DNA of 24,320 bases from Candidatus Nitrosopumilus sp. (GCA_013203245.1 JABMOR010000099.1:1-24320), one strand, 5' to 3'. Counted from the first letter of the stretch, positions 13,845-21,732 are shown. Made by a program: numbers and translations. The notes: generated by a model not told the origin, from the letters alone.

Positions 13845-14294
13845 ATGAAATCTTCTAAGAAAGCAGGCATCGTTGTTTTAGTTCTACTAGTCATGAGTAT
13901 TTTTGGATATTCACAATATGCATCTGTATCACAAATTGGAGTAAGCATCAATCAGAGTGAATTATTAAATGAAAATGAAAAAGGCTCAAACTACAATATT
14001 GAATTAGAATTTAAAAATCCTTCATTGTTGATATTAACTGCAGGAGAAACTGAATTTTTTGTAATTTCTAATGATGAAATTATCGGAAAAGGTAACCTAG
14101 AGTCATTTACTTTACAACCATTAGATAGTAGTTTTGTGAAGGGGACTTTTCATACAGATGTTAATTCAGATGAATCACATTCAGTGAAAATTTCAGGTGT
14201 AACAAAATATGATCTATTAATTACATCATTAGATGTCCCATTTGTCTACTACCCAACAGAAGAACAAGCAAGGGAATTTATACATCAAAATTAA
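13845..14294 (+). CDS. N-terminally anchored LEA14-like protein, second copy
   Basis: A 149-residue protein with a positive N terminus (MKSSKKAG) and a single hydrophobic segment (about 9-22), then a beta-rich exterior. IELEFKNPS followed by a strand pattern and NDEIIGKGNLESF parallels FLIKNPS and GDGKLLGSG of the protein at 7682-8179, so the two are likely distant paralogs of LEA14/WHy type. Function is unknown; in other organisms this fold is linked to stress and desiccation. ATG start, with TTAAATGTAAATT about 25 bases upstream. It stops 11 bases before the PfkB kinase ATG and is probably co-transcribed with it. Confidence 0.72.
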   Translation: MKSSKKAGIVVLVLLVMSIFGYSQYASVSQIGVSINQSELLNENEKGSNYNIELEFKNPSLLILTAGETEFFVISNDEIIGKGNLESFTLQPLDSSFVKGTFHTDVNSDESHSVKISGVTKYDLLITSLDVPFVYYPTEEQAREFIHQN

Positions 14295-14305
14295 TTTCTT
14301 ATCAA

Positions 14306-15199
14306 ATGCTTACTGTTTTTGGATCTACAGCATTAGATACAATTAGAACTCCAAAAAAAATATTAAAGAATATTTTAGGAGGGGCAGCTACATTTGCAGC
14401 AATATCAGCTAGTAATTTTATTGATACAGGACTAATTGCAGTTGTTGGTAAAGATTTTCCTAAAGAATATCACAAAATTTTATCAAAATATCTTGATTTA
14501 CAAGGATTAACTATCAAAAATGGAAAAACATTTCGCTATGATGGAAAATATGATGATACACTTAGTACAAGATCAACATTAAAAACTGAATTAAATGTAC
14601 TTGCTGATTTTAAAGCAACTGTACCTGAAGCTTATAAAAAATCTCAATTTGTATATCTTGCAAATAATGATCCAGAGCAAAATATTTCGCTTATCAAAGA
14701 ATTTGATAATGTTAAATTTTCTATGTGTGATACCATAGACTTTTGGATTTCTACAAAGCGTGATGCAGTAATTAAAATGATCAAAGCAGTAGATGCTGTT
14801 GTAATTAATGATGAAGAAGCTAAACTTCTAACAAAAGAATTCAACTTGATAAAATGTGCAAAGAAAATGATGCAATGGGGAGCAAAATATGTTATAATTA
14901 AGAAAGGTGAGCACGGTTCACTCATGTTTTATGACGATGTGATTTTCCCAACTGCTGGATTTTCTTTAGAAGATGTTGTAGATCCTACAGGAGCAGGAGA
15001 TTCATTTGCAGGAGCAATGATAGGATATCTAGCAAGTAAAAAGTCTACAAAAATATCAGATATTAAAAAAGGAGTAGTTTATGGAAATGTCTTAGGATCA
15101 TTTGCAGTTGAAAAATATGGTCTTGATGGATTACTAAAAATAAAAAATGGTGATATTGCAAAACGTATCAAGATATATGAAAAAATGATCCGTTTCTAA
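14306..15199 (+). CDS. PfkB/ribokinase-family sugar kinase
   Basis: ATP-dependent kinase of the ribokinase superfamily, 297 residues. N terminus VFGSTALDTI, then LGGAATFAAISAS (substrate side), VVINDEEAKLL, and the signature DPTGAGDSFAGA (226-237), in which Asp232 is the catalytic base and GAG forms the anion hole. Missing are features specific to ribokinase or adenosine kinase that would name the substrate; archaeal members phosphorylate sugars or nucleosides. ATG start 11 bases after the LEA-like gene. A 39-base gap leads to the dUTPase gene on the same strand, so all three may form one unit. Confidence 0.88.
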   Translation: MLTVFGSTALDTIRTPKKILKNILGGAATFAAISASNFIDTGLIAVVGKDFPKEYHKILSKYLDLQGLTIKNGKTFRYDGKYDDTLSTRSTLKTELNVLADFKATVPEAYKKSQFVYLANNDPEQNISLIKEFDNVKFSMCDTIDFWISTKRDAVIKMIKAVDAVVINDEEAKLLTKEFNLIKCAKKMMQWGAKYVIIKKGEHGSLMFYDDVIFPTAGFSLEDVVDPTGAGDSFAGAMIGYLASKKSTKISDIKKGVVYGNVLGSFAVEKYGLDGLLKIKNGDIAKRIKIYEKMIRF

Positions 15200-15238
15200 A
15201 AAGACTTAAGTTCAATTATTTCTCAAATTATTTTATCA

Positions 15239-15580
15239 TTGTCACAAGAAAAAGATAGATTAGAAACAATATTCAAACTCCAAAAAGGGCTATCAGACAT
15301 GATGAATTTGGATAGATATCCAAAAGATTCCGAAGGTAGAGTTTCTGCCTTATGTACTGCAATAATGCACGAAGCAGTGGAACTACAAAGAACAACAAAT
15401 TGGAAGTGGTGGAAAACACCTGTAGAGTTTAACGAAGCTGAGGCGAGGGAAGAATTAATTGATATTTGGCATTTTGTGGTACAGGCATCTATAGAACTAA
15501 AATTGACACCTGATGATATTTTAGATGAATACAAAAAGAAAAACGAAATAAATCGTGAAAGACAACTAAATGGATATTAA
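15239..15580 (+). CDS. Dimeric-type (all-alpha) dUTP diphosphatase
   Basis: All-alpha NTP pyrophosphatase that most likely splits dUTP into dUMP and PPi, keeping uracil out of DNA. The 113-residue protein shows the superfamily's metal motif: Glu45 and Glu48 (HEAVEL) and Glu72 with Asp75 (EELID). The segment TNWKWWK and the end KKNEINRERQLNGY (KN-x2-N-x2-RQ-x-NGY) are marks of dimeric dUTPase rather than MazG. The start is TTG at 15239; the next Met (21) would remove the first helix. CTTAAGTT (15205-15212) is a possible TATA box. The stop shares TTAA with the stop of the MtrA-like gene. Confidence 0.86.
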   Translation: MSQEKDRLETIFKLQKGLSDMMNLDRYPKDSEGRVSALCTAIMHEAVELQRTTNWKWWKTPVEFNEAEAREELIDIWHFVVQASIELKLTPDDILDEYKKKNEINRERQLNGY

Positions 15581-16053
15581 AAAAATCTAGATTTTTTTAA
15601 AATTAATTCAAATTCAGTTACGTTAATCAAATCTACAAGATTTACATTATCTTGAAAGTATTTTATTTCTGATTTTGATACTGTAAGAAATGGATCTGGG
15701 CTAGTAGAATCAATTATTCTATTGTTTTGATCAGTTCCATTTTTGTGTAGTTGAAATAATGAATGGCCAGATTTATGCCCCCAAACCTCTTTTCCGCAGA
15801 TGATTATGGTGTCAACTTTAGGATTTTTGTTTACATATTTGATTATAGAATCAATTCCTTTATTTTCAGAAAGTAAACGACCTACAATAGATATTTGATT
15901 TAAAATTTCAGAATTGGCAAAGTTTTTGAGTAAATCTATGCTTGATAGAGTACAAATTGCTATACTAGAATCAGAATTCCCAAGGTAAAATTCTTCATTG
16001 ATAGGTAAAATGACTTTACAAAGTTCGCCTATAGCTTCACCTATGGCATTCAC
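15577..16053 (-). CDS. Solitary MtrA-like corrinoid-binding protein
   Basis: Resembles subunit A of methanogen tetrahydromethanopterin S-methyltransferase, the corrinoid-carrying subunit. EFYLGNSDSSIAICTLSS (21-38) matches the MtrA N terminus, and IICGKEVWGHKSGHSLFQLHKNG (84-106) matches its core; His93 lines up with the cobalt-binding His84 of Methanothermobacter MtrA. NVNLVDLINVTE (136-147) matches its C-terminal region. There is no C-terminal membrane helix, so the 158-residue protein is soluble. It starts with GTG, overlapping the stop of the DegT gene as GTGA, so translation is coupled. A methyl carrier in B12- or C1-linked metabolism is plausible but not shown. Confidence 0.8.
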   Translation of the reverse strand: MNAIGEAIGELCKVILPINEEFYLGNSDSSIAICTLSSIDLLKNFANSEILNQISIVGRLLSENKGIDSIIKYVNKNPKVDTIIICGKEVWGHKSGHSLFQLHKNGTDQNNRIIDSTSPDPFLTVSKSEIKYFQDNVNLVDLINVTEFELILKKSRFF

Positions 16054-17135
16054 AATATTTCACGTATTGTTTTAGCAATAAATTCAATATTTTTTTGAGT
16101 TACATTTGGATGAATTGGTAAAGATAGTACATGAGAAGATGCCCAATCAGTAACTGGAAGTTTTATTTTTAGTTTGTAAAATGGAGTTTTATGAACAGGT
16201 ATTGGATAATAAGATGCTGCACCAATTCCTTTATCATTTAATTTTTTCAAAAGATTATTGCGTTTATCAGTTGAAATTGTATAAAGATACCAATTAACAT
16301 TTTCATTTTTTCTTTCTTTTGGTAATATAATATTGAGATCAGAGATTAATTTTGATAAACGTTGGGAATTATTTTTTCTAGATTTTAAAAATTTAGGAAG
16401 TTTTTTCATTTGTACAGTTGCAATTGCTGCATTAATTTCTGGTAATCGGAAATTCAAGCCAAACATTCTAGTATCATATCCATGAACCATTCCATGATTT
16501 CTGATCATTAGCAGTTTATCTCTAAGATTTTTATTATTAGTTACAATAAAACCACCTTCACCAGCAGTCATTACTTTTGCAGGATACATACTGTAACATC
16601 CCATTTCAAAGAAAGTTCCAGTGTGTTTTTCTTTGTAAGTAGAACCTAAAGATTGTGCAGAATCTTCAATAATAGGAATATTATATTTTTTAGATATTTC
16701 AGAAAGTCTTTCGATAAATGCCACATTTCCATATAGATGAACAGGGATTATTGCTCGAGTTTTTTTAGTAATTTTTTTTTCTAAATCATCAGGATCTATA
16801 GTATAATTTTCTTTTAAAATATCAACAAAAACAGGTTTTGCTCCAGTTGAAACAACAGCATTGGCAGTTGCCACAAACGTGAATGAAGGAACTAGAACTT
16901 CATCCCCCTTTTTGATATCTAGTGCATAAAGTGCTGCCTGTAATGCAGCAGTACCGGAATTTACGGCAATGGCGTATTTTGATTTTACAAAAGATGCAGC
17001 AGATTTTTCAAATTCCTGAACATGTTTTCCACCTAAATTTGCTGCAGATGTTAAGGCACCATTTTTTAGAATTGATGTGACTACATCTATCTCTTCTTTG
17101 CCTACAATAGGAATGTTAATCGCAATTTTCAACAA
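16050..17135 (-). CDS. DegT/DnrJ/EryC1/StrS-family aminotransferase
   Basis: PLP-dependent sugar aminotransferase, 361 residues, of the group that makes amino sugars for surface glycans. Signatures: GALTSAANLGGKHVQEFE (substrate/subunit contact), VNSGTAALQAAL (58-69, phosphate cup), PSFTFVATANAV, HLYGN, IEDSAQSLG (Asp158 binds the PLP ring nitrogen) and YPAKVMTAGEGG, with the Schiff-base Lys187. An arginine/histidine region RNHGM follows. The start is one of two successive TTG codons (17135 or 17132); GATTTATAGA (17155-17164) is centred 25 bases upstream, so a leaderless TTG start is well supported. The stop overlaps the GTG of the MtrA-like gene. Surface-glycan genes are not seen next to it. 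Confidence 0.92.
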   Translation of the reverse strand: MLKIAINIPIVGKEEIDVVTSILKNGALTSAANLGGKHVQEFEKSAASFVKSKYAIAVNSGTAALQAALYALDIKKGDEVLVPSFTFVATANAVVSTGAKPVFVDILKENYTIDPDDLEKKITKKTRAIIPVHLYGNVAFIERLSEISKKYNIPIIEDSAQSLGSTYKEKHTGTFFEMGCYSMYPAKVMTAGEGGFIVTNNKNLRDKLLMIRNHGMVHGYDTRMFGLNFRLPEINAAIATVQMKKLPKFLKSRKNNSQRLSKLISDLNIILPKERKNENVNWYLYTISTDKRNNLLKKLNDKGIGAASYYPIPVHKTPFYKLKIKLPVTDWASSHVLSLPIHPNVTQKNIEFIAKTIREIL

Positions 17136-17154
17136 TATTCCTGTTAATAACTAG

Positions 17155-17164
17155 TCTATAAATC
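17155..17164 (-). promoter_or_regulatory. TATA box of the DegT/MtrA-like operon
   Basis: Minus-strand GATTTATAGA is centred 25 bases from the TTG at 17135. It is the likely promoter for both minus-strand genes, as they overlap. Confidence 0.6.
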
Positions 17165-17182
17165 TCAGTGAAGAAACATGAA

Positions 17183-17193
17183 TTTTTATATTT
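17183..17193 (+). promoter_or_regulatory. TATA box of the four-helix membrane protein
   Basis: TTTTTATATTT is centred about 27 bases before the ATG at 17215. The frame's earliest start, TTG 17200, lies only 12 bases after it and is less likely. Confidence 0.55.
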
Positions 17194-17214
17194 CAAAATT
17201 TGGCAAACGGCATC

Positions 17215-17778
17215 ATGAAACCACGTCATCTTGAAAAATCAGATTCAGGCTACAAAGTCTATCTGTACATTTTCTATATTTGTGGATTCATAATGATATC
17301 ATCATTAGTTTTTGGAGTATATGTTACCATGATAGAATGGATTGAAAATGGAACATATGTTATGGGAGAAGCAATTCACAATACAACTATTCCATTTGAA
17401 AATTTTGCAAGAGTAACTACTTGGATATTTTTTTCTACAATAATTGGATGGTATTGTGTTACAAGGATTGGGTGGAGAAGAACTGCAGGTGATAAAATTA
17501 TCGGTACAAAAATGGCATTACTTCAATTAATGTTACTAGGATTTTCAATTATTTCTCTGTATGAAGTATTATACAATTTTACAGTATTAAATGCACAAAT
17601 GACAGCAGGTATTATTGATGGAGTAGTTCCAGACATTGATAAATTATTAGTTGCTTATCCAGATCCGGACAGACCATGGAATTTGGTCTTTGCAACCAAA
17701 ATATTTCTTGCATCGTTTATCATTACCACTCATGGATTTTATCTTAGTGTAAAACCTAGAAAAAGTCTAGATGAATAA
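17215..17778 (+). CDS. Four-helix membrane protein, function unknown
   Basis: From the ATG at 17215 it has 187 residues. Four membrane segments are visible: YLYIFYICGFIMISSLVFGV, WIFFSTIIGWYCVTRIGW, LLQLMLLGFSIISLYEVLYN and IFLASFIITTHGFYL. The first exterior loop holds IEWIENGTYVMGEAIHN, the third loop DIDKLLVAYPDPDRPWN. Hydrophilic ends are basic. I do not recognise the family; it is not AmoA, AmoB or AmoC as I know them. The rich aromatic content and size recall thaumarchaeal respiratory or ammonia-oxidation accessory proteins, but that is only an impression. Own promoter; 61 bases to the next gene. Confidence 0.75.
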   Translation: MKPRHLEKSDSGYKVYLYIFYICGFIMISSLVFGVYVTMIEWIENGTYVMGEAIHNTTIPFENFARVTTWIFFSTIIGWYCVTRIGWRRTAGDKIIGTKMALLQLMLLGFSIISLYEVLYNFTVLNAQMTAGIIDGVVPDIDKLLVAYPDPDRPWNLVFATKIFLASFIITTHGFYLSVKPRKSLDE

Positions 17779-17839
17779 GAAGTCTGAATATGCTTTTTCT
17801 TTACAGGAAAATTTAGTAAAAAAACTATTTCTACTATGA

Positions 17840-18043
17840 ATGACTGATTTGAACATGGGATTATTTGGTTCTAGCAAAAATGAATTAAAATGTAAAAAAT
17901 GTGGAACAGTCCTTACTGATTCGGATAGATTAAAGAAACATCAAGAAAAAGCTCACAATAAAAAAAATGAAAAATGCAGAGTATGTGGAACTGAATTTAA
18001 CACTTCAGATGATCTAAGAAAACACAAAAAGAACTGCAAGTAG
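17840..18043 (+). CDS. Two-finger C2H2 zinc-finger protein
   Basis: A 67-residue protein with two zinc fingers in tandem. The first is C18-x2-C21-x12-H34-x4-H39; the second is C46-x2-C49-x12-H62-x3-C66, a C2HC variant. Both have the hydrophobic residues and the basic helix (SDRLKKHQEKAH and SDDLRKHKKNC) of DNA- or RNA-binding fingers. The N terminus MGLFGSSKNELK is typical of small archaeal zinc-finger proteins, so ATG 17855 (Met6) is as good a start as 17840. Stops 2 bases before the stop of the facing gene. Target unknown. Confidence 0.8.
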   Translation: MTDLNMGLFGSSKNELKCKKCGTVLTDSDRLKKHQEKAHNKKNEKCRVCGTEFNTSDDLRKHKKNCK

Positions 18044-18045
18044 GA

Positions 18046-18255
18046 TTATTCTGATAATCCAGATTCAAATTTTGGCTGTCTTTTTAATGCTTTTTCTATT
18101 GCTTCTAAATTTATAATTTCATTTTTAGAATTCATTGATAGTGTTTTGATCATTTCTGAGCCTAGTTGAACAGATTGCTCAGGTAATGTTTCTCTAAATT
18201 TTTCAAGAGCTTTCTTGTAATTTGAAATTAATTCTAATCCTTCTTCAAGAGTCAT
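18046..18255 (-). CDS. Small helical protein, function unknown
   Basis: A 69-residue, charged, nearly all-helical protein (EEGLELISNYKKALEKFRETL and NLEAIEKALKRQ). No cysteine, membrane segment or known motif. An ATG start at 18255 and a face-to-face arrangement with the zinc-finger gene, with 2 bases between stops, support it as real. The upstream DNA, shared with the divergent TyrRS gene, is only about 50 bases. No family recognised. Confidence 0.6.
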   Translation of the reverse strand: MTLEEGLELISNYKKALEKFRETLPEQSVQLGSEMIKTLSMNSKNEIINLEAIEKALKRQPKFESGLSE

Positions 18256-18307
18256 AAACAGTATAGAGATACGTTATATTCAAACCTTCTAAATTCAAAC
18301 TAAATTT

Positions 18308-19396
18308 TTGAATAACTTTATACGTTTACCAATCAAAAGTTGTTTTGATTTGGATATTACAGAAAAAGTGAATTTAATTCAAAGACCACCAACTGAAGAA
18401 ATTGTTACACAGGATGAATTGATTGAATTATTCAAAACTAATTCATCTCCAAACCACTACATTGGTTTAGAAATTTCAGGTTTCCTACACCTTGGTAGTC
18501 TAATCAGTACAGGTTTTAAAATTAATGATTTTGTAAAAGCTGGAGTAAAGTGTAAGATTTTTCTTGCTGATTGGCATACTCTGATTAATGATAAACTAGG
18601 AGGAGATTGGGAAACAATTGAAAAAGTTTCAAAATACTATCAAGATGCTTTCAAATTAGTTTGTCCTGATGCAGAAATTGTATTAGGATCAAAACTATAT
18701 GAAGAAAAAACAGAATATTGGTCTGATCTTGTAAAATTTACAAAACATATGTCCATCGCAAGAACAATGAGAACTTTAACTATAATGGGAAGATCTGAAG
18801 ATGACAAAAAAATTGATGTAGCAAAATTACTTTATCCGGCAATGCAAGCAGTGGACATTCATTCTTTAGATGTAGATATTGCACATGCTGGAATGGATCA
18901 AAGAAAAATCCACATGTTGGTAAGAGAAATATTTCCAAAAATGAAATGGAAGGTACCTGTTGCTGTTCATCATAAGCTATTACCAGGACTTTCAAAACCT
19001 GCTGATTCAAGTGATGATAAAATATTAGGAAAAATGAGTAAATCAGATCCAAATTCAGGAGTATTTATTCATAATTCAGATGATGAAATAAAGAAGAAAA
19101 TAAGCAAAGCATGGTGTGAAGAAGGAAATATTCAAAATAATCCACTTTTAGAAATTTCTAGATCTGTAATATTTCATGAATTTAATGAAATTAATGTAGA
19201 AAGACCAGAAAAGTTTGGTGGGAATGTATCATATATCAATTATGAACAATTGGAAAAAGAGTTTGCAGAAAATAAATTACATCCAGGAGATTTGAAACAA
19301 ATGGTTGGAAATTATTTAATTAAAATAGTTTCTCCAATTAGAGAAAAATTAAACCTTAGTGAAGAATTGAATAATACAATTAAAAAAAGCTTTTAG
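18308..19396 (+). CDS. tyrS: Tyrosyl-tRNA synthetase (archaeal type)
   Basis: Class I synthetase charging tRNA-Tyr. The 362-residue protein has the HIGH-like GFLHLGS (58-64), ADWHTLIND, the tyrosine pocket YPAMQAVDIHSLDVDIAHAGMDQRKIHMLVREI, and KMSKSDP (242-248). The length and the missing C-terminal S4 domain fit the archaeal/eukaryotic type; TrpRS would have different pocket residues. The start is TTG 18308; no ATG precedes the catalytic domain. TTATATTC (about 18274-18281) is a likely TATA box. The TAG stop overlaps the stop of cobJ in the four bases 19393-19396. Confidence 0.95.
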   Translation: MNNFIRLPIKSCFDLDITEKVNLIQRPPTEEIVTQDELIELFKTNSSPNHYIGLEISGFLHLGSLISTGFKINDFVKAGVKCKIFLADWHTLINDKLGGDWETIEKVSKYYQDAFKLVCPDAEIVLGSKLYEEKTEYWSDLVKFTKHMSIARTMRTLTIMGRSEDDKKIDVAKLLYPAMQAVDIHSLDVDIAHAGMDQRKIHMLVREIFPKMKWKVPVAVHHKLLPGLSKPADSSDDKILGKMSKSDPNSGVFIHNSDDEIKKKISKAWCEEGNIQNNPLLEISRSVIFHEFNEINVERPEKFGGNVSYINYEQLEKEFAENKLHPGDLKQMVGNYLIKIVSPIREKLNLSEELNNTIKKSF

Positions 19397-20187
19397 ACTT
19401 TAAGATTTGGATTAGTTTGTTCTTCTAAATTATATTTTGATTTGTAACCACGTGGATTAATCATTAAATCTTTGTAGGTGTATGTTGATGAATTTCCAAT
19501 TATTACAGTAGTAATCATGCCTAATTCTTCTGAATGATTGGGTAAATTTTCCAAATCGGTCATTACAACGGTTTCAGATTCTCTAAATGCGCCTTTGATA
19601 ATTGCAACTGGTGTTGTAGGTTTTCTATATTTTAAAAGAACTTTTCTTGTATCTTGTAATTGATGAATTCTTTTCTGACTAGCAGGATTGTAAATGACAA
19701 TTACAAAATCACCTTGTGCAGCAGCTTCAACTCTTTTTGAAATAATTTCCCATGGGACTAGTAAATCACTCATACTTACAACTGCAAAATCAGTCATTAG
19801 AGGTGAACCAACTATTGATGCACATGAATTAAGTGCAGACACACCAGGAATAATTTCAACTTGAAGACCATCTTTTGGATTCCAACCAGATTCAGCAAGT
19901 GTTTCATAGATTAATCCTGCCATCCCATAAATTCCAGGATCACCACTTGAAACAAGCGAAACAATTTTTCCAGATTTAGCAAGATCAATGCACTGATGAG
20001 CTCTTTCCACTTCTTGTGTCATTGCATAACGATGTACAGTTTTGCCTCCAATAAGATCTTGCACTAAATTTACATAAGTTTCATATCCAACAATTGTATC
20101 ACTTTCTTCGATTACTTCTTTTGCTCGAAATGTCATATGGTCATGATGCCCAGGTCCGACACCAACAATGTAGAGTTTACCAGTCAA
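19393..20187 (-). CDS. cobJ: Precorrin-3B C17-methyltransferase (CobJ/CbiH)
   Basis: SAM-dependent methyltransferase that methylates C17 and contracts the corrin ring in vitamin B12 synthesis. The 264-residue protein has the family's GVGPG loop (9-13), TIVGYETYVNLV, and VSLVSSGDPGIYGMAGLIYE, the conserved SSGDPGIYGMA segment, then EIIPGVSALN and VIVIYNPASQKR. These set CobJ apart from CobI, CobM and CobL. Only one corrin-ring enzyme is in view, so the rest of the pathway is elsewhere. Start is TTG, with GATAAATTAC upstream. The long secreted-protein gene ends 47 bases upstream on the same strand. Together with bluB it implies B12 synthesis. Confidence 0.94.
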   Translation of the reverse strand: MTGKLYIVGVGPGHHDHMTFRAKEVIEESDTIVGYETYVNLVQDLIGGKTVHRYAMTQEVERAHQCIDLAKSGKIVSLVSSGDPGIYGMAGLIYETLAESGWNPKDGLQVEIIPGVSALNSCASIVGSPLMTDFAVVSMSDLLVPWEIISKRVEAAAQGDFVIVIYNPASQKRIHQLQDTRKVLLKYRKPTTPVAIIKGAFRESETVVMTDLENLPNHSEELGMITTVIIGNSSTYTYKDLMINPRGYKSKYNLEEQTNPNLKV

Positions 20188-20234
20188 TTTTAAAAGAAAT
20201 TTTTTATCAAGTAATTTATCCGTTTAGTGGAATT

Positions 20235-21695
20235 TTATTGGAATGGATCAATGAAAGGACAGTTAACTATATGATCGCTATTAGTTGGTCGAGCAATACT
20301 GACTGATAACATATCATCAGCATGAAATGAATCGATATCCGACCTTGTTTCTAGAATTTTTGCAGATTTTACATCATTCCATTCAACAAGATAGATTCTC
20401 CACATTGGACTATAATTCGCATCTCCAAGTGAGGCTCCAGCAATACCTGGTTGAAATCCTAGTGGACCAGAACCGATTATTCCATTTTTAAATTGGAAAA
20501 GGTCAACTGCTCCAGAATTAGCAATTAGATTTGCTGAACTTGGAGAAGAGACAACTCCCATTGATTCAGCAGGTCCAGATGGAGTTGCATCAGTTACAAT
20601 ATAGTAAATTGTTTTTCCATCAGGTCCCCAACCTCTATGAGCTACAAAAATTACAGTCATTTCTTCTTCATTAATTTCAATTATTTGGCCTCCACTGTAA
20701 GACATTTCATCGGTAATTTCTTTGTCTGAACGAACTATCATTTGTCCATCAGGCCAAACTATTTGAGGAGTGTTTAGAATAATTCCTGTTTCATTAAATT
20801 GAATTCTACCACCTTCTTCAGCTGCAATAATATCTGTTGCCGATTTAAATTCAATTTCTTTTTGACCTACTTTCCAAGTAACTTCAATTATAGAATTCAA
20901 GGCACTGTATTGTGATTCTTGTGACGGAGTACTAGAAAATACTTCATCTTGAAATCCATAAATTCCATCACCTTTCACTCCATTTTTAAAAATAAATAAT
21001 TTTTGAAGTGCATTTTTTGGAACATCAGCAAGTACTGATGCAAGTTCTACATTCCATTCTTGTTTTTCTGAAATAATTTTTGTATAATTTTCATCACTAC
21101 CATCAGTTATTATGTAAAGAACCTGATTTCCTTCATAGATTCCTTTGTGCATTGGAATTGTAGCTGGAACATTTGTTCTTGAAAGTAATGATGATATTTC
21201 TTGTTCTAATTCAATTTTTTGCATTATAACTTCAGTAGGTTGTCCTCTAATCCATCCATCTACACTTACTGTAGAGGTAAATTCTTCAGAATTTGGAGTG
21301 TGTAATCCAAGAGCAGCTCCTGTAAACTCAAATGAGCCTGAATTTTTCTGTAAATCAATTAATGATAATCCGTAGATAGTTTTTCCATCAACAGTCCATG
21401 TAGGTTGACCTTTTGATTCCCGTAAATTAATTTCATGTAAAACGACAATCTGTACAGGTTCACTTGAGGTAAATGTCATAGAACCATCATAGATTGTTCC
21501 CTCATTAGGAGATAAAATAAGTGAAAGTTGATGATTTTGATGTCCTTGACCAGGATCTTGAGAAGACGTTATAGTCTGAGTAAAGTGAAATTTTTTCCTA
21601 GAACCTGCATCGACAAATTGATCAGATGTAGAAGATACAAAAATTATACCTACTGTAAAAATTCCAATTACTAACAAAGATTGAAGTTTATTCAA
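20235..21695 (-). CDS. Secreted protein with an internally duplicated domain
   Basis: Exported protein of 486 residues. Signal peptide: hydrophobic 7-21, probably cut near VDA (28-30). Two similar domains are visible: about 190-290 (VLYIITDGS, FIFKNGVKGDGIYGFQ, then YS, EVTW, SATDI) and about 361-454 (IYYIVTDAT, FQFKNGIIGSGPLGFQ, then YSP, LVEW, RSDI). An N-terminal segment (100-114) has WTVDGKTIYGLSLID, a third, weaker echo of DGKTIYYIVTD (359-369). The last residues hold the only cysteine (NCPF, 478-481). No transmembrane helix after the signal peptide, so it may be free or surface-bound. Family name not known to me; similar proteins seem common in thaumarchaea. TTG start with ATTTAAGG 26 bases upstream. 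Confidence 0.8.
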   Translation of the reverse strand: MNKLQSLLVIGIFTVGIIFVSSTSDQFVDAGSRKKFHFTQTITSSQDPGQGHQNHQLSLILSPNEGTIYDGSMTFTSSEPVQIVVLHEINLRESKGQPTWTVDGKTIYGLSLIDLQKNSGSFEFTGAALGLHTPNSEEFTSTVSVDGWIRGQPTEVIMQKIELEQEISSLLSRTNVPATIPMHKGIYEGNQVLYIITDGSDENYTKIISEKQEWNVELASVLADVPKNALQKLFIFKNGVKGDGIYGFQDEVFSSTPSQESQYSALNSIIEVTWKVGQKEIEFKSATDIIAAEEGGRIQFNETGIILNTPQIVWPDGQMIVRSDKEITDEMSYSGGQIIEINEEEMTVIFVAHRGWGPDGKTIYYIVTDATPSGPAESMGVVSSPSSANLIANSGAVDLFQFKNGIIGSGPLGFQPGIAGASLGDANYSPMWRIYLVEWNDVKSAKILETRSDIDSFHADDMLSVSIARPTNSDHIVNCPFIDPFQ

Positions 21696-21732
21696 TAGAT
21701 ATTCTTAAAATTATTGCCTTAAATGATTTGTC

